Part shown: in pieces, positions 56,180-64,000 of the stretch
How positions within the stretch are numbered: the first letter of the stretch is position 1
Layout: the number at the start of each line of letters is the position of its first letter
Assembly: GCA_021776175.1 (NCBI GenBank)
Contig: JAJFGJ010000016.1
Span: forward strand, 230,302-294,301
DNA length: 64,000 bases
Origin: Kiloniellaceae bacterium
GTDB taxonomy: Bacteria > Pseudomonadota > Alphaproteobacteria > Kiloniellales > J153
Reading direction: 5' to 3'
Notes under the pieces: model-generated
What the model saw: only the letters and a program-made list of their open reading frames with translations
Databases searched by the model: none
Told to the model about the DNA's origin: nothing
Made by a program: the position numbers and the translations under genes

Positions 56180-56743
56180 CTAGCCATGCGCGCCCGGCCG
56201 CCAGAGCACGTCCCGGGCCCCGTCTTCGTTGGCGTGGCGGGCCAGGACAAACAACAGGTCGGACAAGCGGTTGATATAGCGGATCGCCTCGGCATTGACC
56301 GCTTCGCGCCCGGCCAGGGCCGTTATATCCCGCTCGGCCCGGCGCGCCAGGGTGCGCGCCAAGTGCAGATGCGCCGCCGCCGGGGTGCCGCCCGGCAGGA
56401 CGAAGCTGTCCAGGGGCGCCAGCTTGGCGTTGATCTCGTCGATTTCGCGCTCCAAGCGTTCGGTCTGGGCGGCTGTCATGCGCAGGGCCGGGCCCTTGGC
56501 GTTTTCGCTTTCGGGCCGGCACAAGTCGGCGCCCAGATCGAAAAGGTCGTTTTGAATCCGCCCCAGCATTTCGTCCAAGGCGCCGCCCGCATGCAGGCGC
56601 GCCAGGCCGAGCGCGGCGTTGGCCTCGTCCACGGTGCCGTAAGCGGCCACGCGGCCGTCATGCTTGGGAACCCGCGCGCCATCGCCGAGGGAGGTCTGCC
56701 CCTGGTCGCCGCCCCGGGTGTAGATCCTGGTCAGCTTGACCAT
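56180..56743 (-). CDS. PduO-type cob(I)alamin adenosyltransferase
   Basis: 187 aa from ATG 56743 (MVKLTRIYTRGGDQGQTSLGDG). It adds the adenosyl group from ATP to cob(I)alamin, making coenzyme B12. The N-terminal ATP loop TRGGDQGQTSLG, VDEANAALGLA, FVLPGGTPAAAHLHLARTLARRAER and the C-terminal YINRLSDLLFVLAR are all family marks. Likely supplies NrdJ and B12-dependent mutases. It is cotranscribed with the HIG1-like gene (7-nt gap). Confidence 0.95.
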   Translation of the reverse strand: MVKLTRIYTRGGDQGQTSLGDGARVPKHDGRVAAYGTVDEANAALGLARLHAGGALDEMLGRIQNDLFDLGADLCRPESENAKGPALRMTAAQTERLEREIDEINAKLAPLDSFVLPGGTPAAAHLHLARTLARRAERDITALAGREAVNAEAIRYINRLSDLLFVLARHANEDGARDVLWRPGAHG

Positions 56744-56750
56744 GGCGCCT

Positions 56751-56948
56751 TTAGCCGCGCGAAAGGATCGCGGCGGCGACAATCAGCAGAACCGCCGTCC
56801 CCTGCAAGGCCACGCGCCAGCGCATGAGCTTGTTGCCATGTTTGCGGTTGAAGTCCCCGCCTTTGGCCATGCCCACGACGCCGGTCATGAGGACCGCCAC
56901 CACCGAAAGCAGCGCGACCACGATCAAGACCGTGATGAAAGCGTTCAT
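56751..56948 (-). CDS. Small HIG1-like twin-transmembrane protein
   Basis: 65 aa from ATG 56948 with two membrane helices (FITVLIVVALLSVVAVLMTGVVG is the first; LQGTAVLLIVAAAIL the second) joined by a basic loop KHGNKLMRWRVALQG, the HIG1 pattern. Such proteins associate with respiratory complexes in mitochondria and alphaproteobacteria. It stands upstream of the adenosyltransferase in most relatives as well, without a known link. Confidence 0.8.
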   Translation of the reverse strand: MNAFITVLIVVALLSVVAVLMTGVVGMAKGGDFNRKHGNKLMRWRVALQGTAVLLIVAAAILSRG

Positions 56949-57020
56949 GACTATGGATATAGCCCTCCCGGGCCGCTTGGGCCAGGGGGATGTGAAAGCC
57001 AAGGCCGGGGTCCCGGGTTT

Positions 57021-58217
57021 CTAAGTTTGTCCGGATTCCATCGCTAAGCGTTCGACCGGGCGTTCCGAGATTGGCCAGTGCAGGGCCGCGGACATCATGC
57101 CGAGCGCGACGCTAAGCCACCACATGAGATCGTAGGTGCCGAGGAGGTCGAAAAAAACACCCGCCAGCCAAGCACCCAAAAAACCGCCGATCTGATGGCT
57201 TAGAAAAACCATGCCGAAAAGCATCGACAAGTAAGCCGGGCCGAAGATGACGGCGACAAGACCGCTGGTCAGAGGCACCGTCCCCAGCCAGAGCAGACCC
57301 ATGGCCGCCGCGAATATCATGACCGTGACTTCGTTCGGCGGGACCGCGAAGAACGCCAGAAACACGGCGGCACGCGCGAGGTATAGAAAACTCAGCACGG
57401 TCTTTTTAGGGAAACGCGCACCGAGCAGACCGCAGGCATAGGTGCCGATGATATTGAAAAATCCGACCAGGGTCAGCGCGGCCGCGGCGAGCCAGGCGGG
57501 AAGGCCTTGATCGCCGAGGTAGGCCGGTAGATGTACGGCGACGAAGGCGAGATGGAACCCGCACACGAAAAACCCGGCGGTCAAGAACCAAAAGCCCCGG
57601 TGCGCGCAGGCCTCGCGAAACGCCTCGCTTAAGCTTTGTGTGCCTTGGCCGTGTCGCGGCGGCGCGCCCGCGATGCCGCGCGCGAGCGGCACGATCGTTA
57701 GGGCAAACACCGCCAAGACCGCGAGACTCACGGACCAGCCCAGACCGCCGAGCAGGGCGTGTGTGAAGGGCAAGGCGAGGAACTGTCCGAAAGAGCCTCC
57801 GACGCTGGCCGCGCCAAGGGCCTGACTTCGAAACGCCTCGGGAGCGGCGCGGCCGACCGCGCCGAGGACAACCGAAAATCCGGCGCCGCTTAAACCCAGG
57901 CCAAGAAGCACGCCGCCGGCCAGAAGCTGACCCCCGTCGCCACCGGCGGTCATGGCGAACAGACCCGAGCCATAGAGGATTCCGCCGAGCGCGCCGATGC
58001 GGCCCGCGCCGAAGCGATCCGCAAGAGCGCCCGCAAGCGGCGCGCCCAGACCCCAAACCAGATTCATCAGCCCGATGCCGAGGGCGAAGGTCTCGCGCCC
58101 AAGACCGAGATCGAGGGTAATGCCCGGCAGAAACAGGCCAAGGCTCTGGCGAAACCCCATGGTCAGGGCCAGGCACCCCCCGGCGCACAAGACGATAATC
58201 CAAAGACGGCGATCCAT
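57021..58217 (-). CDS. MFS transporter
   Basis: 398 aa with 12 predicted membrane helices. Family marks: MGFRQSLGLFLPGITLDLG in the first helix region, GLMNLVWGLGAPLAGALADRFGAGR (the MFS motif A between helices 2 and 3) and the duplicated six-helix halves. It resembles the monocarboxylate/oxalate-formate-type subgroup. Substrate unknown. Divergent from the LysR gene, which probably controls it. Confidence 0.88.
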   Translation of the reverse strand: MDRRLWIIVLCAGGCLALTMGFRQSLGLFLPGITLDLGLGRETFALGIGLMNLVWGLGAPLAGALADRFGAGRIGALGGILYGSGLFAMTAGGDGGQLLAGGVLLGLGLSGAGFSVVLGAVGRAAPEAFRSQALGAASVGGSFGQFLALPFTHALLGGLGWSVSLAVLAVFALTIVPLARGIAGAPPRHGQGTQSLSEAFREACAHRGFWFLTAGFFVCGFHLAFVAVHLPAYLGDQGLPAWLAAAALTLVGFFNIIGTYACGLLGARFPKKTVLSFLYLARAAVFLAFFAVPPNEVTVMIFAAAMGLLWLGTVPLTSGLVAVIFGPAYLSMLFGMVFLSHQIGGFLGAWLAGVFFDLLGTYDLMWWLSVALGMMSAALHWPISERPVERLAMESGQT

Positions 58218-58321
58218 TCAGCTACCCTTGTGGCCGGCACCGGCGCGGCAAACCTTGCCGTTCCCTGGACGGCGAAGGCGGCATGCTAGTGGGAGTTGAT
58301 AAATGACGCCAACGAATAGAT

Positions 58322-58350
58322 TTGACTATACGGATCAATAAAATTGATAC
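58322..58350 (+). promoter_or_regulatory. LysR promoter overlapped by a palindromic LysR box
   Basis: TTGACT (58322-58327) and TGATAC (58345-58350) are 17 bp apart. Across the -10 lies ATCAAT-AAA-ATTGAT (58334-58348), a perfect dyad that fits the LysR T-N11-A rule. Since the start codon is at 58357, the transcript would be almost leaderless, and binding at the dyad should repress the regulator itself. Confidence 0.5.
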
Positions 58351-58356
58351 TGTGCC

Positions 58357-59241
58357 ATGGAAAGCGATCTCGACATGGAACTTCTGCGGGCTTTCGTCGT
58401 CGTTTCCGAAACCGGCAGTTTCACCCGCGCCGCGCAACGTCTCGGCCGGGTTCAGTCGGCCGTCAGCATGCAGATAAAGCGCTTGGAAGCGGCGACGGGC
58501 CGCGTTCTTTTCACGCGCGGACACCGGCGGGTCGAACTGGCGCCCGACGGGGAGATCTTGCTCGGTTACGCGCGGCGCATACTGGGCCTAAGCGAGCAGG
58601 CCTTGGCGGAACTGGGACAAAGCGCGCAAGTTGGCGCCGTGCGCCTTGGCACCGCCGACACGGCGGCTGTCTTCCTGCCCGGCGTCCTGGGCCGTTTCGC
58701 CCAAGCCTGCCCCGGCGTCCAGATGGAAGTCACCTGCGATCGAAGCTGGCATTTGCTCGATGCGCTGGAGGCGGGGGAACTCGACCTCGCGCTCGCGACC
58801 CAGGCCTGTGGGCGCGACAGCGGTCAGGCGATACGGCGCGAGCCCTTGGTCTGGGCAACCGCGGCCGGCCATCTGGCCCATGAGGAGAAACCCTTGCCCT
58901 TGGCCTTGTTCTCCCAGGGCTGTGCCTATCGGCAAGCGGCGATGGTAGCGCTGGACGGGGCCGGGCGCGCCTGGCGCAATGCCTATAACAGCGTCAACCT
59001 GGAAGGCGTTCGCGCCGCCGTGCGGGCCGGGATCGCGGTTGCTGTCTTGCCGCAAAGTACCTTAGAGCCAGGTATGCGCGTGCTTGGCGTTGCCGAGGGA
59101 TTTCCTTTGCTTCCCGACTACGAGATCATGCTCTATCGCCGCCCTGGCGAGGAGAACGCACCGGCCGCGCGCTTGGCGGAAGAGATCGTGCAAGGACTGA
59201 TCCGCCCACCCGCCAAATCCCTGGCGGTTACCGGCGCCTGA
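58357..59241 (+). CDS. LysR-family transcriptional regulator
   Basis: 294 aa, start at ATG 58357 or 58375. N-terminal winged HTH: MELLRAFVVVSETGSFTRAA, QRLGRVQSAVSMQIKRLE, FTRGHRRVELAPDGE. The C-terminal effector domain (from about residue 90) has the two alpha/beta lobes (GAVRLGTADTAAVFLPGVL). It sits divergent from the MFS gene by 139 bp. The inducer is probably the transported compound. Confidence 0.93.
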   Translation: MESDLDMELLRAFVVVSETGSFTRAAQRLGRVQSAVSMQIKRLEAATGRVLFTRGHRRVELAPDGEILLGYARRILGLSEQALAELGQSAQVGAVRLGTADTAAVFLPGVLGRFAQACPGVQMEVTCDRSWHLLDALEAGELDLALATQACGRDSGQAIRREPLVWATAAGHLAHEEKPLPLALFSQGCAYRQAAMVALDGAGRAWRNAYNSVNLEGVRAAVRAGIAVAVLPQSTLEPGMRVLGVAEGFPLLPDYEIMLYRRPGEENAPAARLAEEIVQGLIRPPAKSLAVTGA

Positions 59242-59340
59242 TATCAGCGCACGAGAATGCATGAACCGGCGGGGTCGCGGCTAAATATGAAGTGCGCACC
59301 GGGGCTTGACCCCCGGCCCGGTGCCGTGACTCTTTAGCCC

Positions 59341-60537
59341 ATGACACCGAGCGATCCCCCCGAATCGCGAAGCCGCCGCGCCTATAGCGGTCCGGCGCTG
59401 CTGTCCCTGGGTTTCCGGCCGTTCTTTTTGTTCGCCGGAATCTGGGCGGCGGTGTCCCTGCCCTTGGCGCTGGCGGCCATGTTCGGTTACTTAACGATAC
59501 CCAGTGCCTTCGATCCCATGGCCTGGCACGCCCATGAACTCTTGTTCGGCTACACCGCCGCCGTCATGGCCGGGTTCCTGTTGACGGCGATTCCCAATTG
59601 GACCGGGCGGCTACCCTTGCGGGGTTGGCCCCTGGCCGGATTGGCCGCGCTTTGGCTCGCCGGGCGCGCGGCCATGGCGGCCTCCGCCTCGATCGGGCCG
59701 GGAATCGCGGCCCTGATCGACGTGTCGTTCCTGTTCGTCTTTGGCGCGGCGGTGCTGAGGGAAATCGTCGCCGGGCGCAATTGGCGCAACCTGCCGCCGG
59801 TCCTGGCGGTTCTGGTCTTCGCCCTGGCCAATGCCGGTTCCCACATTGCTATTTTGACCGGCATGGAGACCGGGGGCATGGAGGTGCGCCTGGCCATACT
59901 GGTGCCGGCCGGCCTCATTACCATGATCGGCGGCCGCATCGTGCCGAGCTTTACCCGCAATTGGCTGGTCAAGCGCGGCGCCACGGACCTGCCCGCCCCC
60001 TTCTCGCGCTTCGATGGCGCGGTTCTGATTCTCACCCTTGCCGCCTTGGCCGCCTGGGTTCTCTTGCCCGAGTCCGCCGTGACCGGCGCTCTCATGGCCA
60101 CCGCCGCCGCCGGCAACCTGATCCGCCTAGGACGTTGGCGCGGGACCCAAACCGGGGCCGAGTCCCTGGTCTGGGTGCTGCATCTCGCCTACTTCTGGAT
60201 TCCGCTGGGCCTGGGGCTGATCGCCGCCAGTATCTGGTGGCCGGCCTTGCCGCAAAGCGCCGCCATTCACGCCCTGACGGCCGGGGCCATAGGCTCCATG
60301 ACCCTGGCGGTCATGAGCCGCGCGACCCTGGGCCATTCGGGGCGGGATTTACACGCGGGCGCCGGCTTGACCGCCGCGTATCTGCTGGTGACCTTCGCCG
60401 CCCTCGGGCGCGTGGCGGCGCCCCTCGCGGGCGCCACCGAGGCCCCGCTGCTAGGTCTCGCCGCCCTCGCCTGGATCGCCGCTTTCGTGCTTTTTCTTAT
60501 TACCTGCGGCCGCGCCCTCTTTGGGCGGCGGAGTTAG
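59341..60537 (+). CDS. nnrS: NnrS family protein
   Basis: 398 aa, 12 membrane helices. NnrS is a haem- and copper-containing membrane protein linked with nitric oxide tolerance. Typical are LLSLGFRPFFLFAGIWA at the N-terminus, the His residues in AWHAHELLFGYTAAVMAGFLLT and FTRNWL, and MSRATLGHSGRDL near the end. No denitrification genes are adjacent. No upstream NnrR-type palindrome was found. Confidence 0.92.
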   Translation: MTPSDPPESRSRRAYSGPALLSLGFRPFFLFAGIWAAVSLPLALAAMFGYLTIPSAFDPMAWHAHELLFGYTAAVMAGFLLTAIPNWTGRLPLRGWPLAGLAALWLAGRAAMAASASIGPGIAALIDVSFLFVFGAAVLREIVAGRNWRNLPPVLAVLVFALANAGSHIAILTGMETGGMEVRLAILVPAGLITMIGGRIVPSFTRNWLVKRGATDLPAPFSRFDGAVLILTLAALAAWVLLPESAVTGALMATAAAGNLIRLGRWRGTQTGAESLVWVLHLAYFWIPLGLGLIAASIWWPALPQSAAIHALTAGAIGSMTLAVMSRATLGHSGRDLHAGAGLTAAYLLVTFAALGRVAAPLAGATEAPLLGLAALAWIAAFVLFLITCGRALFGRRS

Positions 60538-60541
60538 AGCC

Positions 60542-61447
60542 TCACGCCGCCAGCCAAATCGGGTTGGACCAGGCGTGGCGGCCTTGGGCGTCGCGAACGG
60601 TGATGCGGATGTGGGCGTCCTTGAAGCGTTGCAGGGGCAGGCGGCCTTCGGTCAGGCCATCGCCCTTGACGAACTTGGCGCGCGATCCCTTGCCCTGAGC
60701 GCTGATCACCGAGGCCGGGGAACAGGCGACGGCGATCTCCTCGCCCTCGATGCGGATGTCGTGAATCTCAGGCCCCTGGCTCGAATAATATCGGCCCGCC
60801 TTGAGGGATTCGAGAATCAGGCCGGGGTCGAGCTCTTCGGCCCAGACCTGGATCCAGCCGCCGAAGGCATCGTGGGTCACGTGGTGGGCATCGTCGGTGG
60901 CGAAACCGGATAGCCGCCAACCCTGGTTGAGCAGAATGTCGCACAGGGCCCAGCCATAGCCCCGGGCGTTTTCCACCTGGCTGCCGTGGTTGTAGATCTC
61001 GACCGCGTGGGCGCGGTCTATGATGCGGGCGTCCTCCGGCGTCAGGCCGTACCATTCGGGATGCACGATACCGATGAAGGCGCCGGCGTCGGCGGCGCGC
61101 CGGGTGATGGACACGATATCCTCGCCCTCGCCCGGGGCCGCGAAGTCCGGCGGCAGGCCGATGGCCAGCACATGCCACATTTCATCGATCAGGGTCTTGG
61201 AGACGTGGAGCTCGGCGCCGATGATGGTGGTGAAATCGTCGCGGCGAAGGGCGCGCGTGTCGGTCACCGGATAACCGTAGCGTTCGAGAAAGTGATCGCT
61301 GAGGGTCAGGAAATCGTACCCCGCGCGATGATAACGCTCGATCACCTCGGCCGGCGCATGGTCGCCGTCCGAATTGGTCGAATGGGTATGAAGGTTGCCC
61401 TTGAAGAAACGGCCGGGCCGGCCGAATGGAAGATTTCGCACTTGCAC
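60542..61447 (-). CDS. PHP-domain metal-dependent phosphoesterase-like protein
   Basis: 301 aa from GTG 61447. PHP (polymerase and histidinol phosphatase) fold: metal ligands in NLHTHSTNSDGDHAP, FLTLSDHF, IIGAELHVS, GIVHPEWYG and ATDDAHHV. It belongs to the CehA/McbA group of metallohydrolases. The C-terminal part is a beta-sandwich-like extension (HIRITVRDAQGRHAWSNPIW). Substrate unknown. Convergent with nnrS, 4 bp apart. Confidence 0.88.
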   Translation of the reverse strand: MQVRNLPFGRPGRFFKGNLHTHSTNSDGDHAPAEVIERYHRAGYDFLTLSDHFLERYGYPVTDTRALRRDDFTTIIGAELHVSKTLIDEMWHVLAIGLPPDFAAPGEGEDIVSITRRAADAGAFIGIVHPEWYGLTPEDARIIDRAHAVEIYNHGSQVENARGYGWALCDILLNQGWRLSGFATDDAHHVTHDAFGGWIQVWAEELDPGLILESLKAGRYYSSQGPEIHDIRIEGEEIAVACSPASVISAQGKGSRAKFVKGDGLTEGRLPLQRFKDAHIRITVRDAQGRHAWSNPIWLAA

Positions 61448-61569
61448 GCACCTTTGACCGCCAGGCCACAGATAGCCATCTAATTCACGACGGTTCTATT
61501 AAAATTTCACCCATGCCCGAATATTTTTATTGCCGTCGCTTCCAAGGCGCTTTCCATCTTGGGAAATCC

Positions 61570-62079
61570 CTAGTCCAGACCGAAGGCGGGCAGGTAGCGC
61601 ACCGTGCCGCCATTCGCCAGGGCGCCGGGTACCAGTTCCAGGGCCATGAAGGCGGGGCCGGAAAAAGGCGCGCGGAGAGTCTCGGCCGTCTTGGCGGAAA
61701 AGCCGAAGCGCGGGTAGTAGTTCGGGTGGCCGAGGACGATCGCGGCTTCGATCCCCCCGCGCCGGCAGGCTTCCAGGCCTTCGCGCACCAGAGCGGAGCC
61801 GATACCCTGGTTCCGATGTTCGGGAAGCACGGCCATGGGCGCGAGAGCGACCGCCCGTATCGTGCCGTTCTCGGTTTCGATCGGCAGATCGCTGAAGAGG
61901 ATATGGCCGAGGATGCGTTTGTTTTCAATTGCGGCCAGAGAGGCCACCGACAAGCCGCCGGCGCGCAGGCGGTCGACCAGTTGGGCCTCGTCCTCGCCAC
62001 CGAAGGCGCGGCGGTTGACCTCGCGGATGGCCTCGTAATCGCCAGGTGTTTCGGGACGAATGGAGATCATATTGGCCAT
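61570..62079 (-). CDS. GNAT-family N-acetyltransferase
   Basis: 169 aa. Acetyl-CoA-binding motif A is LAPMAVLPEHRNQGIGSALVREGL (pyrophosphate loop RNQGIG); IRPETPGDYEAIREVNRRAF is the usual start. It resembles the YhbS-like GNATs. Acceptor unknown. It is a single gene between two intergenic repeats or gaps. Confidence 0.9.
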   Translation of the reverse strand: MANMISIRPETPGDYEAIREVNRRAFGGEDEAQLVDRLRAGGLSVASLAAIENKRILGHILFSDLPIETENGTIRAVALAPMAVLPEHRNQGIGSALVREGLEACRRGGIEAAIVLGHPNYYPRFGFSAKTAETLRAPFSGPAFMALELVPGALANGGTVRYLPAFGLD

Positions 62080-62118
62080 TCGGTGCTTCTAGGCCGTGGG
62101 CTAAAAACCCGCAAGATC

Positions 62119-62200
62119 GTCATCCCGGACTTGATCCGGGATCTTTGTTGAGTCCGAGTCTCGGTCCCTGCCGAAGATCCCGGATCAAGTCCGGGATGAC
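62119..62200. repeat. REP-like inverted repeat with perfect 27-bp arms
   Basis: 62119-62145 and 62174-62200 are exact inverted copies of the alphaproteobacterial repeat type GTCATCCCGGACTTGATCCG, with a 28-bp loop. Each arm holds its own small dyad (CCCGGACTTGATCCGGG). It lies between gnat and the acyl-CoA dehydrogenase gene and can act as a bidirectional terminator. Confidence 0.85.
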
Positions 62201-62219
62201 GCGGGAATGACGACAGGCC

Positions 62220-63884
62220 CTAATTCCGCCCCCGCGTCAGCAAGCCCCTGGCGATCACCTGGGCTTGAATTTCCGCCGCGCCTTCGAAGATGTTGAGGAT
62301 GCGGGCGTCGCACAGGACGCGGCTGATTTTGTATTCCTCGGCGTAGCCGTTGCCGCCGTGGATTTGCAGGGCGTTGTCGGCGTTGGACCAGGCGACGCGG
62401 GCGGCGAGCAGCTTAGCCATGCCGGCCTCGATATCGCAGCGCCGCTCCGAATCTTTTTCACGCGCGGCGAAGAGCGTCAGTTGGCGCGCGATCATGGTCT
62501 CGACCGCCATCCAGGCCAGCTTGCCGGCGACGCGCGGGAAGGCGGCGATGGGCTTGGCGAACTGCACCCGCTCCAAGGCATATCCTAGACCCAGTTCGAG
62601 CGCGTTCTGCGCCACGCCAACCGCACGGGCCGCGGTTTGCACCCGCGCCGATTCAAAGGTCGCCATGAGCTGCTTGAAGCCCGCGCCCTCGACTCCGCCG
62701 AGCAGGTTTTCGGCCTTAACCTCGAAGCCGTCGAAGCTGAGCTCGTATTCCTTCATGCCGCGATAGCCCAGGACCTTGATCTCGCCGCCGCTCATGCCGG
62801 GCGCGGGGAAGGGGTCGTCCTCGGTGCCGCGCGGCTTTTCCGCCAGGAACATGGACAAGCCCTTGTAGCCGGGCTGCACTGAGTCGGTGCGCACCAGCAG
62901 AGTCATGACATCGCTGCGCGCGGCGTGGGTGATCCAGGTCTTGTTGCCGGTGATCTTGTAAACGTCGCCGTCCTTGACCGCGCGGGTTTTGAGCGATCCC
63001 AGGTCGGAGCCGGTGCCGGGTTCGGTGAAGACGGCGGTGGTCTGGATCTCGCCCGAGGCGATGCGCGGCAGCCACGTGGCTTGCTGCTCCGGCGTACCGC
63101 CCAGGCGGATCAACTCCGCCGCGATTTCCGAGCGGGTGCCGAGCGAGCCCAAACCGATGTAGCCGCGCGCGAGTTCCTCGGTCACCACGCACATGGCGGT
63201 CTTGCCCAGACCCGAACCGCCGAAGTCTTCCGGCACGGTCAGGCCGAAAACGCCGAGTTCCGCGAGCTGCTCGACCACGGCCATGGGGATCAACTCATCC
63301 TTGCGGTGCCATTCGTGGGCCGCGTCCATGTGGTCGTCGGCGACCTTGCGGAATTGATCGCGCACCATCTCCAGGGTCTCGTCGCCCAGGGCCACGTCGC
63401 CGAAGCCGGATCCCGCCCCGATCAGTTCGGCCAGGCGCTGGCGCGCGGCGCTGGTATTGCCGCGCGCGATCAAGGTTTCGACCGCCGGGGTGTGGAAACT
63501 TGTTATCCGTGCGCCGTCCAGGCCCATGTCGCGGGGGCGGAAAATCTCGACCTGGCTAAGGGCGATGCCGCCGGTCATCTGTTGCAGGTATTCGCCGAAA
63601 GCCGCTTGCAGGATCAGGCTTTCAAGCTCGCCGAGCCCACCCCCGGCCTCCAAGCGTTCGGCCCAATGAAGCAACTCACGCAAGGCGGTGACGTAGGTCG
63701 CCAGCCAGGCATAGCCATGGGCCGCGAACTGCTCGCGCTCCAAAAGCGCCGCGTCGATCTTGCCCTCGGGCGCGACCATAGCCGCGACCGCCGCCTTGGC
63801 CACGTCGCGAAAACTCTCCGCCGCTTCCAGCGCCGCGCGGCAGGTGGGGAGGAAGTCGGGAAGGGCGGTGTCCGGACGGCTCAT
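62220..63884 (-). CDS. mcd: Acyl-CoA dehydrogenase, probably (2S)-methylsuccinyl-CoA dehydrogenase
   Basis: 554 aa. A 150-residue N-terminal extension precedes the acyl-CoA dehydrogenase fold (LGVFGLTVPEDFGGSGLGK, FTEPGTGSDLGSLKTRA, NKTWITHAARSDVMTLLVRT, LGYRGMKEYELSFDGFEV, QIHGGNGYAEEYKISRVLCD). The length and the TWITHAARSDVMTLL segment match Mcd of the ethylmalonyl-CoA pathway for acetyl-CoA assimilation. The catalytic Glu should lie near NIFEGAAEIQ. Other long-chain or broad ACADs are possible. ETF at 54-56 kb could be its acceptor. Confidence 0.75.
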   Translation of the reverse strand: MSRPDTALPDFLPTCRAALEAAESFRDVAKAAVAAMVAPEGKIDAALLEREQFAAHGYAWLATYVTALRELLHWAERLEAGGGLGELESLILQAAFGEYLQQMTGGIALSQVEIFRPRDMGLDGARITSFHTPAVETLIARGNTSAARQRLAELIGAGSGFGDVALGDETLEMVRDQFRKVADDHMDAAHEWHRKDELIPMAVVEQLAELGVFGLTVPEDFGGSGLGKTAMCVVTEELARGYIGLGSLGTRSEIAAELIRLGGTPEQQATWLPRIASGEIQTTAVFTEPGTGSDLGSLKTRAVKDGDVYKITGNKTWITHAARSDVMTLLVRTDSVQPGYKGLSMFLAEKPRGTEDDPFPAPGMSGGEIKVLGYRGMKEYELSFDGFEVKAENLLGGVEGAGFKQLMATFESARVQTAARAVGVAQNALELGLGYALERVQFAKPIAAFPRVAGKLAWMAVETMIARQLTLFAAREKDSERRCDIEAGMAKLLAARVAWSNADNALQIHGGNGYAEEYKISRVLCDARILNIFEGAAEIQAQVIARGLLTRGRN

Positions 63885-63926
63885 GGCGCCACGCCCCCGC
63901 TTGGTGCCGTTCGGGCCAAGGCCCGT

Positions 63927-64000
63927 TCACCCCCCCCCCCGCCCGCCCCCCCCAAGGGGGGGGGGGGAGAAGGGGGGGCGGCGCGGTTATCCCCACCCCC
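63927..64000. other. Homopolymer-rich contig edge
   Basis: Long C runs then G runs (for example a C10 followed by a C8-rich run and a G12 run) form a low-complexity inverted pattern at the end of the window. This looks like an assembly or sequencing artefact, not biology. No gene is called here. Confidence 0.7.

Noticed and set aside
63676..63996. 106-aa frame at the window end
   Set aside because: Antisense or shifted shadow of the mcd gene that extends into homopolymer artefact sequence.

Overview
The window is one contiguous piece of a GC-rich alphaproteobacterial chromosome, most likely a member of the Rhodospirillales or a near relative. The evidence is gene content typical of that group: TIGR02302/DUF4175, DUF1134, DUF2336, a CpdR-like receiver, an MJ0042 zinc-ribbon/DUF3426 protein beside ftsEX, an adenosylcobalamin-dependent ribonucleotide reductase, a likely methylsuccinyl-CoA dehydrogenase, NnrS and a probable DMSP-lyase-family cupin. 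No tRNA, rRNA, CRISPR array, integrase or transposase gene was seen. The last ~75 bases are homopolymer runs and look like a contig edge.

Layout. 1-6 kb: the translation operon thrS(partial)-infC-rpmI-rplT-pheS-pheT; infC appears to start at AUA. 6-12.9 kb: a cupin, a 269-bp MITE-like element with 36-bp perfect inverted ends, a nucleotidyltransferase, lepA, a DUF695 protein, an AraC regulator divergent from a Tat-exported isochorismatase-fold hydrolase with a His-rich N-terminus, and a Nudix hydrolase. 12.9-24 kb: a secreted protein, a CadC-like TPR regulator, isoaspartyl peptidase, DUF1134, a methyltransferase, the aromatic amino-acid trio (chorismate mutase-hisC-prephenate dehydrogenase), ChaC, OsmC and MmgE/PrpD. 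24-31 kb: the nrdJ-queC-queE operon and the ftsE-ftsX-ydcF-plsC operon. 31-35.6 kb: zinc-ribbon, DUF2336, CpdR-like and envelope proteins.

35.6-46.4 kb is the most unusual part. Two cargo segments without mobility genes lie directly behind, and co-directional with, two unrelated housekeeping genes. In each case the 3' end of the host gene is repeated exactly on the far side of the cargo. Behind the DUF4175 gene sits a Shedu-like (DUF4263-type) nuclease candidate bounded by a 76-bp repeat. Behind the tlpA-like gene sits a Vsr endonuclease, a cytosine-5 methyltransferase and a frameshifted restriction endonuclease bounded by a 94-bp repeat. Both look like defence cassettes acquired at the 3' ends of protein-coding genes. 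Between them is the conserved DUF4175-lysA-lptM-argH cluster, divergent from tlpA.

46.4-64 kb: PhzF, an M19 dipeptidase, a PAS sensor kinase, a ParDE toxin-antitoxin pair (the toxin apparently starting at AUU), an AT-rich islet of two small proteins, DUF1194, DUF5681, hbd-etfA-etfB, a cobalamin adenosyltransferase with a HIG1-like membrane protein, an MFS/LysR divergent pair, NnrS, a PHP hydrolase, GNAT and an Mcd-like acyl-CoA dehydrogenase. The cobalamin adenosyltransferase would supply the cofactor for NrdJ and for the B12-dependent mutases of the ethylmalonyl-CoA pathway, to which Mcd and the ETF electron acceptor also belong. Three unrelated inverted-repeat (REP-like) elements lie between genes.
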